Shown here: positions 1 through 6,431 of the stretch, in pieces
Layout: each line of letters starts with the position of its first letter
How positions within the stretch are numbered: the stretch's first letter is position 1
Assembly: GCA_030407315.1 (NCBI GenBank)
Contig: JALQPE010001654.1
Coordinates: 1 to 11,655, forward strand
Length of the DNA stretch: 11,655 nucleotides
Direction: 5' to 3'
Source: Asparagopsis taxiformis
Lineage: Eukaryota; Rhodophyta; Florideophyceae; Bonnemaisoniales; Bonnemaisoniaceae
Program-made: the position numbers and the translations under genes
Notes under the pieces: generated by a model
Database searches by the model: none
Seen by the model: the letters and a program-made list of their open reading frames with translations, nothing else
Told to the model about the DNA's origin: nothing

Positions 1-1
1 T

Positions 2-391
2 CGATCGAACAAGAGGGCTGAGTTCCTGTCCAAGAAACTCAATGAGAAGAAATATGAGAATGAGTACCTGCACTCCAACATGAAGGGTGAAGAGAGGATC
101 AAGGTGTTCAACCGGTTCAAGAAGGGTGAATTTAAGACACTGATCAGTTCGAATCTGATAGCCAGGGGTATCGATGTGCAGAGTGTCAATGTGGTCATCA
201 ACTTCGACTTCCCTAATGACTCAGCCACATACCTGCATAGGATAGGGCGCAGTGGAAGGTATGGGCAAATTGGACTGGCTATCAACCTCATCACGGAAAG
301 AGATCAGGAAAATGTCCTCAAAATTGAAAAGGAACTAGATACCAAAATCGATGCCATGCCAGAACATGTTGATGAGAGTCTATACCGTTGA
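2..391 (+). CDS. DDX6: DDX6/Dhh1-type DEAD-box RNA helicase, C-terminal part (5' truncated)
   Basis: Only the last 129 codons are in the window; the frame is open from base 2 and ends at TGA (389-391). It is the second RecA-like lobe of a DEAD-box helicase. Visible motifs in order are YLHSNM (motif IV region), ARGIDVQSVNVVINFDFP (motif V) and YLHRIGRSGRYGQ (motif VI, arginine fingers), then GLAINLIT. The run VNVVINFDFP...TYLHRIGRSGR and the ending ...DESLYR closely resemble DDX6/Dhh1 rather than eIF4A or other DEAD-box groups. Family members act in cytoplasmic P-bodies in mRNA decapping and translational repression. There is almost no tail after the helicase core. Its three glutamines are all CAA/CAG, unlike the TAA/TAG-rich genes downstream. 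The subfamily call is from motif memory, without a search. Confidence 0.9.
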   Translation, partial: RSNKRAEFLSKKLNEKKYENEYLHSNMKGEERIKVFNRFKKGEFKTLISSNLIARGIDVQSVNVVINFDFPNDSATYLHRIGRSGRYGQIGLAINLITERDQENVLKIEKELDTKIDAMPEHVDESLYR

Positions 392-513
392 AACCTATAA
401 AAGACAAATAGTTCATTGGGAATTAATTGAGTTCTAATAGTTGTCAGTGAATGTTCGTCTGTTATGAATAATGAGGGAACCCCTATTTTATTGGGGTTAT
501 AATAATAGAGTGT
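392..513. promoter_or_regulatory. Spacer between helicase and TTLL genes; presumed 3' UTR and promoter
   Basis: This 122-bp spacer is AT-rich and has no convincing reading frame. It must hold the 3' end of the helicase transcript and the upstream region of the co-directional TTLL gene. A TATA-like octamer (TATAAAAG, 396-403) lies about 110 bp before the TTLL ATG, and a small hairpin lies at 478-498. No promoter rules are known for this organism, so the functional reading is inferred from position only. Confidence 0.3.
478..498. other. Short perfect hairpin AACCCC / GGGGTT
   Basis: Six-base arms, AACCCC (478-483) and GGGGTT (493-498), flank a 9-nt AT loop 15 bp before the TTLL start codon. 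The arms happen to match one unit of the G4T2 telomere repeat of Tetrahymena, but there is a single unit in opposite orientations and no array. It could be a transcript 5' UTR hairpin or chance. Confidence 0.35.
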
Positions 514-2593
514 ATGAGTAAAGGGCATAAGGGTCACTACTTACGGTACAACGACACCGAATCAGAGGAAGAGTCCGAATAGTCCGAAGATGACTATCGA
601 AGGAAGAAGAGTCGTAAAAGCATCAATAACAACATGAGTATTCCTCGTTTTGTGAAGAACAGGATGGAGAGTGAAGTCGATGAGATAACAATCAATACCG
701 CAAGTATCTGATGTCTGACCCAGGAACCCACTATGAAGTGATTGAGCAAGTTGGCGAGGAACTAGGGTGGACTATCGATTAATCCAAAAAATCACACAAA
801 TGGGACATCATGTGGGTTGATGGCCATATTGAAGCACATGACCTATTTAAACTCAATGACCATCAGAAAATTAGTCACTTCCCAGCTATATCAGTGCTAG
901 CTAGGAAGGATTCTCTTGGTAGAGGTCTGAGTAAATTAAACAAATGTTTTCCTGAGGAGTATGATTTCTTCCCGATGACATGGGCTATCCCTGCTGATTT
1001 CAATGATCTCAACCTCTACTACTAGAGTCAACTCAAATTGGATAAGAGGGAGTTCTTCATCTTCAAACCTGAAGCATCATCGCAGGGTAAAGGTATCAAG
1101 ATCACTGATAAAATTGATCAGTTTGCCTAGAAATCTGGAGTGGTGCAGATCTATGTGAACAATCCTTATTTGATTGAGGATTTAAAATTTGACCTAAGGA
1201 TCTATGTGCTGGTAGCTGGGTGTGATCCCCTTAGAATATACATTTATGAGGAAGGATTGGGTAGGTTTGCTACTGAGCCCTATCGAAAAGTTAAGAAGAA
1301 GAATGTCAAATAGACATGCATACACCTGACTAACTATGCTATCAACAAAGTGAATAAGAAGTTCATCTTCAATAAAAGTGAGAAAAATATGAATGAAGGG
1401 CATAAGAGGTCACTGACATCGGTATACTCATATCTAGAGAGACTGGGAGTCGATGTGCAGAGGATCAAGGATCAAATCAATGATATTATAGTGAAGACAT
1501 TGATCATTGGGCAACCCATGCTGTCACACATCTATGGACTGTCACAACCTGACAACTTTGCCAATGATATGTGCTTCCAGATTCTGGGGTTCGATATCCT
1601 TATCAATGAGGATTTGAAACCTATTTTGCTTGAAGTCAATCACACACCTAGTTTCGCAACTGACACTCCTCTAGATTCCTTCATCAAAAAGGGTTGATCA
1701 AAGGTACTCTAAATCTGTTGAATGTGAACATCGAGACCAAGAAGGTGAAGGTACAGCGAAAGCAGGAATCAATAGGACTTAGAGCACAGAACAAGAAAGT
1801 TAAACTGTCAACTGAAGATAAGAGTTAAAATTAAGAGAGAAGCACAGGCAAAGAGAGATCATTATTAAGATCAGCATTTGGGTAAGTTCCAGCGGTTGAG
1901 AGTAGATGATCATCCAGAAAAGAGTGCTATGTACTTGGAGATGCTCAGAGTATCAAAGAAGAACTTCGATTAATACTATGGGTCAGAAATAGAGGGAGGA
2001 TGCTGAAGGAATATTCACTCGATAGACCTCACAGCCTAGCGAGGAACAGTGGTAGCAAGGATAAAAATAGGGAGAGTCTCCCATCATACTCAACAAAACT
2101 GAGGAGAAAAGATAAAGAAGTTCCATCGGTGCCATCCGATGGAGAAACCCCAGTAAAGAGTCTCAAAAATAGCTACTCTAAGTTCCCTAGTATCACCATT
2201 GAGGCTAGGAAGTCTAGAAGGTTGCCTTATGTCTGTCCAATTATCAGTGAGATCAACAATCACTCCTTCCCAAGCACAAAGCAAGGAGTTCCTGCCCAGC
2301 AAGAAGAGACTGGAAGAGTACAAGGAGAAAGAACTCAGGAAAAATCACTCAGTTCATCAAAAGGGAACTTCATAGCTCCAAAAACACTCAAACTGGATCA
2401 GGTGACCAGTGAACCCAACTCAGAAGGAAAAAGGAAACAAATTGAGAGAATAGAGCAGTCACTTGTTGATAATGCTCAAAATGCTAATCGGTTTTCAATA
2501 AGAAAGAAGATCGAATGCGAGAACATCCTCAAAACATTGATATTCAAGAAAGTCAAGATCGAGGATCACTTTGATGGATCGAAACACTTCTGA
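514..2593 (+). CDS. Tubulin tyrosine ligase-like protein (probable polyglutamylase), with intron(s) and one frame break
   Basis: TTLL enzymes ligate amino acids, often glutamates, onto tubulin tails in cilia. ATG at 514 opens an acidic/basic N-terminus. After a 20-nt intron (704-723) the frame joins [15 protein letters not shown], then [40 protein letters not shown] (ATP-binding lysine region, near residue 178), [18 protein letters not shown] and [10 protein letters not shown] (metal-binding E/N, near residue 368). TAA/TAG read as Gln at 580, about 781, 1023, about 1128 and about 1311. One base is missing at the A5 run 1686-1690: before it reads DSFIKK, after it [12 protein letters not shown], both typical of the family. 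Further joins (19-nt intron 1799-1817; 17-nt intron 1982-1998 or a missing A near 1987-1989) link to a basic tail ([16 protein letters not shown]) and a disordered Ser/Lys/Pro-rich C-terminus ending at TGA 2591-2593. The model sums to 674 residues. The TTLL call is strong, the tail joins less so. Confidence 0.88.
704..723 (+). other. 20-nt spliceosomal intron in TTLL gene
   Basis: The sequence is GTATCTGATGTCTGACCCAG. Without removal the 5' frame hits TGA at 709-711. Removal joins ITINTA (codon split at 703/724, giving Arg) to [15 protein letters not shown], which restores the usual TTLL pattern of a short strand followed by a YxVV-type helix. The alternative is one missing base near 696, which would give a longer, less family-like [12 protein letters not shown] insert. 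Confidence 0.72.
1799..1817 (+). other. Candidate 19-nt intron in TTLL gene
   Basis: GTTAAACTGTCAACTGAAG lies exactly between codons. Removing it shifts the frame from the one carrying [14 protein letters not shown] to the one carrying [18 protein letters not shown]. Other GT...AG choices (1807-1822, 16 nt; 1824-1842, 19 nt) give the same frame change, so the exact limits are uncertain. Confidence 0.45.
1982..1998 (+). other. Candidate 17-nt intron, or one-base deficit, in TTLL tail
   Basis: GTCAGAAATAGAGGGAG joins NFDQYYG to [12 protein letters not shown] and avoids TGA at 2004. It starts GTC rather than the GTA seen in the better introns. A single missing A in the AAA run at 1987-1989 would restore the same downstream frame equally well. 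Confidence 0.35.
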
Positions 2594-2670
2594 CTACTTT
2601 ATCAAATACTATATCATGATGATAAACGATTGTAGTTGAATTCATGAGAGATCGAAGTCAATCATGGAGC
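2594..2670. other. Convergent spacer between TTLL and bromodomain genes
   Basis: A 77-bp spacer separates two genes that end toward each other. It should carry both 3' UTRs and polyadenylation regions. No conserved signal or clear hairpin is visible. Confidence 0.4.
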
Positions 2671-3664
2671 TCAGAAGCTATCAGAGTTAAGGCCTACATC
2701 GTTGTCTGGTGAGTGGTCTGATGACTATTCCAAATTATCGGATTAGTCCCCAATGTCCTCATAGGACATTCTGTTATCGGCAGACTTCTGTTGGTCTTCC
2801 TGGACTGGCTGCGATCTGTTTGAGAAGTCTGCATCCTCATTGTTGGAGTTCCCCTTATCTGCGTAGTTGTTCACTCCTTTGATGCCATAGTTGCTGGTGA
2901 CTTCTTCTTTGGGAGTAATTTTGGCTTCGCTTTCAACTTTGGTCTTTGATGTTTTCTGCCCTCTTCTTAGGGTTGACCCTTCCAACCTCCGTGCATATTT
3001 TCCAATTCTGCTGCCATTTTGTAAATTGGGGATGTCTTTGCGTTATACAGGTAACTGTTTTTCCATATTTTGCTTAGATCTGCTTTGAAATCGTTTAATC
3101 CCGCGTACTTGCCTATTTTGAGATTCTTCTCGATGGATGACAGGTCCATGGGTTCCTTGATGACATCGAAGTAGTCGAGTGCTCCACTGGTTTATGGGTC
3201 AACTGGTTCCATGAATGGGTATGCCTTATCATGTTTTTGGAGTGAGTTTAATATTTCTTGGCATTGTGCCAGTTCATCCTCGCTGGTGATGGGTTCTTTC
3301 TCCACTTTTTCTGCAGGTTTCCTGCCTGGCCTGGGTACTTAGTCGTCTCCATGGTTGTATTTTTTCTTTGGGTTCCTTTTCCTGGGTTCTCGATCATCAC
3401 CATGATCCCCCAGGCCGGATAGCTTGGACATAAGCTGATTTAGACCAAGAATACCTCTGAGTCACCAAACTTGTTGACAGTCCCGTGTTCTTTCTTCTCC
3501 CTTTTGGTGTTCTTACGCTCAATGAGGGCGAACCCCTTAGGTAGATGATGCTGGATCCACTGATACTGCTCAGCAGATAGGGTGAACTCAACCGGGTTAG
3601 TCTTATTGAACTGGGAAGTGTCATTCCGATCATTGTCTTAGGAGAACACGGTACCACTGTTCAT
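2671..3664 (-). CDS. Bromodomain protein (acetyl-lysine reader), one intron, one frame break
   Basis: ATG at 3664-3662; TGA at 2673-2671. Exon 1 is exactly 70 codons (N-terminus with EFTLSAEQYQWIQHHLPKGF, unrecognised), then a 20-nt intron, then a basic stretch (REPRKRNPKKKYN, possible nuclear signal) and one bromodomain at about residues 130-225. Visible marks are AYPFMEPVD (WPF-shelf/ZA-loop equivalent), YFDVIKEPMDLSSIEKNL, and SYLYNAKTSPIYKMAAELE with the acetyl-lysine-binding Asn in YN. At the T4 run 2998-3001 (AAAA on the coding strand) one A appears missing: adding it changes the continuation from a short dead frame to KYARRLEGS and a Lys/Glu/Asn-rich acidic tail, and makes exon 2 exactly 255 codons. 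TAA/TAG are read as Gln five times. Predicted length is about 324 residues. Such small single-bromodomain proteins read acetylated histones in chromatin complexes; the specific complex cannot be told. Confidence 0.85.
3435..3454 (-). other. 20-nt intron in bromodomain gene
   Basis: On the coding strand it reads GTATTCTTGGTCTAAATCAG. It falls between codons 70 (GAG) and 71 (CTT) and connects NKFGDSE to LMSKLSGLGDHGDD. Unspliced, the frame would run away from the bromodomain frame. It shares the GTAT start, CAG end and 20-nt length with the TTLL intron. Confidence 0.75.
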
Positions 3665-3834
3665 TATTGATCAATCAAATTTTACCCTTTGTGCTCACGA
3701 GTTATAACAGTGAAATAAGGGAACAGGGAGACCAAAGATATCGGAAACAGGATATCAAGAAGGGAGAAAGGGAAATAGAACCCAATGAATCAAGAAATCA
3801 GCAAGAAAAATGGGAATAATAGAGACAATCACGA
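3661..3834 (-). other. Possible C-terminal extension of the DHHC gene (fourth membrane segment) in shifted frames
   Basis: Just after the DHHC stop at 3837-3835, a shifted frame reads LIVIVSIIPIFLADFLIHWV, a convincing membrane helix, as DHHC enzymes normally have after their third helix. A base missing at GCT-TGA (3836-3838) would join it. A second, opposite slip near 3770 would lead to SLLDILFPISLVSLFPYF and a hydrophilic tail ending ...NLIDQQ with TGA at 3663-3661. That stop overlaps the bromodomain ATG (ATGA). No GT...AG intron can explain this region because the coding strand lacks a usable AG. Confidence 0.4.
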
Positions 3835-4535
3835 TCAAGCAGACTAGTTCTTGAGGTTCTGATTGACAGCAGTCACTGCCACACAGTACATGAATGCAAT
3901 CATAGCATAAACCAGGAAAGTAGGGGTTGATGCCACAAATACATAGAAATATTTGAGATTTCTGTGGCCAATGCACTTGGACACCCAAGGACAGTGATGG
4001 TCGTAACCTCTAATGCAGACATCGCAGTCTCGACAATGGTAGGAGTTCCTAACCATGTACATTCCACATCTCTTGCAGAACCTCGGTCTACTTATGGAAG
4101 TAAATACTTTCGAATTGTGTTTTATTCCTCATCTTAAGGGAGAGGGGTGCCTGGCTGGATGACACCTGGATCAGTAGTGGCTGTCAGGAAGTAGGATAGG
4201 CTCTGGAAAACACTGAAAAAGAGAGTAAAATAGCAGAAGAGAGGGTTGTCTGATGACTTGGAATACGAAACGGGTCAGCATTATTCCTACGAGAGCGAAC
4301 ATAATGAAGGCTATCAGGAAGCAAATGTCTATCTGAGAGCAGATGTACAGTCAGGACCGAGGCTGATGATGTGCCTACCACGATATCGCCAGACAAGCAT
4401 CTTTCCATAGTGACTCTTTTCAGGCACCGGGTCAAACTAAGTCACGAACTAGCTTTTATTAGCATTGAGATCCTTGCTGCCGACGGTTGTTGTGTCTTAT
4501 TCGTGCAGTGGCTTCATTTCGATATTATTATTCAT
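3835..4535 (-). CDS. DHHC-type palmitoyltransferase, three ~20-nt introns
   Basis: These membrane enzymes attach palmitate to cysteines of other proteins. ATG at 4535-4533. Four exons (4535-4349, 4328-4272, 4249-4108, 4087-3835) sum to exactly 213 codons including TGA. Order: hydrophilic N-terminus; VWRYRGRHIISLGPD (the GPD seen before helix 1 in this family); helix 1 at about residues 64-81; NPLFCYF with helix 2 at about 85-106; TTDPG; then the Cys-rich domain KPRFCKRCG...YHCRDCDVC, D158-H-H-C161 with PWVSKCIGHRN; then helix 3 from about 175. The usual NNC after CPWV is SKC here. TAA/TAG read as Gln six times. The protein stops before the fourth helix normally present; a helix-coding stretch follows in another frame (3834-3661), so the 3' end is probably disrupted in this sequence rather than truly short. 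Confidence 0.87.
4088..4107 (-). other. 20-nt intron 3 of DHHC gene
   Basis: Coding strand GTATTTACTTCCATAAGTAG. Removal joins EEQNTIRK to PRFCKRCG, completing the start of the DHHC Cys-rich domain. Phase 2, with AA before and A after the intron making Lys. Confidence 0.8.
4250..4271 (-). other. 22-nt intron 2 of DHHC gene
   Basis: The intron starts GTTTCGTATTCC and ends GTCATCAG on the coding strand. Removal joins ALVGIMLT to HNPLFCYF (split His codon) and moves the frame to the one carrying TTDPG. A 17-nt version starting at the internal GTATTCC would need an extra missing base, so 22 nt is preferred. Confidence 0.65.
4329..4348 (-). other. 20-nt intron 1 of DHHC gene
   Basis: Coding strand GTACATCTGCTCTCAGATAG. 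Removal creates SLGPD-Y-ICFLIAFIMFALVG, linking the conserved GPD to membrane helix 1. Unspliced, the frame stops at TGA soon after. Confidence 0.78.
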
Positions 4536-4585
4536 AATTATTAGATCAGAAATCTAATAGTCAATGCAGATCATACTTCAGTCAA

Positions 4586-5679
4586 TCAACTCAGAAATTG
4601 ATGGGTTTTGATTGGTTTTGTCAGGAACTTCTCCATCAGTTCTTCTGCTGTTGGTTCTGCTTTCTTTTTCTTTGCTCTTTTTTCCTCTACTTCCATTTAT
4701 CTTTCTTTCTCTTTGGCTATGCTTCCCTATGCTCTCCTTTCACTCTGTGCTTTCTTCTGTTCATTTTCCCTTCTTTTCTGTGCCTGTTGTTCTTTCTTTT
4801 CTTCTAGATGTTTCCTGTGTCTTTCGTTTTGAGTGAGGAAATACTCTCCTGTTTCCATGAGTATATCTTCTTTCCTGGGCTGTTGCTCAGGTGGGAAGGG
4901 TGTGTACTCTCTTTTCTGCTCTCTCTTCTGTTTTTTCTTCTTTAACTTGACTTGCTTGAACTTGGGTAGGAATTTATCCCAGTTTTGTTCTTTCATAGTT
5001 TCATCTTTCATGAGTTCCCTCTTAACCATTAACTCTTTGATATGGTAGATAGGGTGGACATTCTGCATTGTGTCGACGATGATCCTCCTCAGCACTTTGA
5101 CTTGTTTGAACTGACCAATTAGGCAGACTGTGCTCCCCTGAACTAGGATGTAACATTCAGTTAGTAGTTCTAGTGCTTTGAGGGTGTCTCCATTGGGTCC
5201 AATGAGTCTCTGTCTCCTCTTGATGAATCTCTCCTTATTTCTGGTGAATGATCTGATCTTGATAATCTCTGAGAACATTCCATCCTCCAGTACTTTTAAG
5301 GCTTGTTGATATGGGACACTCCTGGATAGTAGTTTGATGACATCCCTGGCTTTGATGATGGAGTATGGATCGAATGTCTTCTTGGTTGTGCGGACAGTGA
5401 GGGATCCTTCCAACAAATTGACTTCAAATTTGATGCCATTCTCCATGAGTCTCTTCTTGACGATACCCTGGCACTCCTGGATGTACTTCTATCGGTATTG
5501 AGGGAAGAGCACCGAGAAGGAACTCTCCTCCAAAAATGGCTGAGCCTACTCTGGTTTGATTTACTCCAGTTTCCAGTGTCGATGCTAGGGTCATCCCAAG
5601 GCTTATCTCTACGGTATCGTTTAGACTTGGGCACTTCGGGTTCCATCTGATTCCCATCTAGGTTCTGGGTTGTTGACAT
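4586..5679 (-). CDS. KRR1: KRR1, small-subunit processome / 40S ribosome assembly factor
   Basis: KRR1 is a nucleolar KH-domain protein needed for early 40S assembly and 18S rRNA processing. ATG at 5679-5677 gives a short N-terminus with RDKPWDD, close to the RDKPW start of known KRR1. Later marks are PFLEESSFSVLFPQYR, LLEGSLTVRTTKKTFDPYSI, KARDVIKLLSRSVPYQQA, NKERFIKRRQRLIGPNGDT (divergent KH loop), LKALELLTECYILVQG, HPIYHIKELMVKREL and REYTPFPPEQQPRKED, then a Lys/Glu coiled tail. One base seems missing at the AAA run (5560-5562 on the plus strand): one extra A gives NWSKIKPEQAQPFLEESSF. TAG/TAA serve as Gln in PEQAQ, RQKY, RAQGS and ERQME, so the gene continues past a TAG at 4729-4727 to TGA at 4588-4586. 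With the base restored it is 364 residues, the normal size. No intron is visible. It ends 50 bp before the DHHC start. Confidence 0.95.
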
Positions 5680-5747
5680 TATAATCAGAGATAAATAAGA
5701 TTATAGATAATGGGGAAATCATAATCGAAGCACGATTTTATCTTTCA

Positions 5748-6302
5748 TCATTATGGGTAAGTTCTTGCATTATTCCCTTTACACCAAGCGAAGCAAAATA
5801 CGAGAACTATACATAAAAAGATGCCTCCAATTATTGCAAGTATCTACGCAACCGGATTTAATCCTTCACTTTGATTATTGGGAGCTGTTGTGGTCGTCGT
5901 CGTCGTGTGACTGTGGTAGTTTTGAGTGACTGCTAAGCAAAGATTGTTCGAATACTCATCTCTGGTTAAATCTAAGCTTGTACTGCTACGTCCGTCCAAA
6001 TTATCAGATATGTGGTAGCAGCAATCGGAAACACTCTGAAGTGAGACCGGGTAAATAGCGGCAGAACATTTAAACATTAGATGAGTTCCGGAAAACAAGT
6101 TCGTCGAGGCACATTTTTCATATGTCCAGTTGCCTGAAGAGAGCGAGTACTTATTACAATTGCTTGGACAGCTGATTGAGCAATTAGAAGTATAGGTAAT
6201 CGTCAAAATCTCCGCATAAGAAGCTTTGATGATGATGAGAATTGTTATCAGTGAGTAGAACATGCTCATGTATATTAATGAAAAGTTAGATATGCCGTCC
6301 AA
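5748..6302 (-). CDS. Unrecognised Cys-rich single-pass membrane protein
   Basis: I do not recognise a family. The intact frame has 184 codons plus TGA (5750-5748), reading one TAG (after GLNPVA) as Gln. A hydrophobic N-terminus (FYSLITILIIIKASYA) looks like a signal peptide; Met-12 or Met-14 could be the true start. The ectodomain has eight cysteines including a CC pair, three N-glycosylation sequons (NCS, NWT, NQS), and then a seven-Thr run. A single membrane helix (ILAIIGGIFLCIVLVFCF) precedes a short tail (AWCKGNNARTYPQ). Topology therefore suggests a small type I surface protein. It shows no frame breaks or introns. It lies 68 bp upstream of KRR1 on the same strand and is divergent from the large PAS gene. 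A surface or adhesion role would be a guess. Confidence 0.75.
5893..5906. repeat. Short GTC trinucleotide repeat (poly-Thr codons)
   Basis: Four GTC units plus GT on the plus strand, read as ACG/ACC on the coding strand. They make most of the Thr7 linker between ectodomain and membrane helix of the surface protein. Length variation here would stay in frame. Confidence 0.7.
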
Positions 6303-6431
6303 ATGAATTTTAGGACTAAAAGAAGTCTAGCTATATATCAATAAATTTAACAAAACAATATTTCACTGACTTAATAATAATCTCTTATCAATTAAAGTTT
6401 TAAATATCGAAATTAGAAAGGACATAAGTGA
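6303..6431. promoter_or_regulatory. Divergent AT-rich spacer, presumed bidirectional promoter
   Basis: This 129-bp spacer is the only divergent intergenic region in the window. It separates the start of the surface-protein gene (minus) from the start of the PAS membrane-protein gene (plus). It is visibly AT-rich, with TATATATC (6332-6339) and several A/T runs. Both promoters must lie here or within the flanking genes. Confidence 0.4.

Noticed and set aside
478..498. GGGGTT unit as a telomere or chromosome end
   Set aside because: Only one unit per arm is present, in an internal hairpin between two genes, with no tandem array.
514..1421. Similarity between 514-538 and 1389-1414 (ATGA.T.AAGGGCATAAG then GGTCACT)
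   Set aside because: It is a single short match with one gap inside the same gene, with no extension and different reading frames; probably chance aided by purine-rich coding bias.
1638..1654. A 17-nt GT...TAG segment in TTLL with the right length to fix the downstream frame
   Set aside because: It would delete the conserved EVNHTPS block needed for ATP/metal binding, so it is coding; a missing base at 1686-1690 is better.
2000..2593. Independent gene starting at ATG 2000
   Set aside because: It begins within the TTLL end without a spacer, has no recognisable domain, and reads as a disordered Ser/Lys tail; a short join to TTLL explains it better.
3397..3657. Separate minus-strand frame reading Ser/Leu/Arg-rich protein
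   Set aside because: It is a shifted-frame shadow of the bromodomain gene's first exon.
4598..4836. Three overlapping plus-strand frames of hydrophobic, Phe/Leu/Ser-rich protein
   Set aside because: They are the antisense of the Lys/Glu-rich C-terminus of KRR1; the hydrophobicity is a by-product of complementary AAG/GAA codons.
5551..5565. A 14-nt GT...AG candidate intron in the KRR1 N-terminus
   Set aside because: It is shorter than any accepted intron and unlike the 20-nt set. One extra A in the AAA run gives better family sequence, though the spliced version also yields a plausible W-K join.
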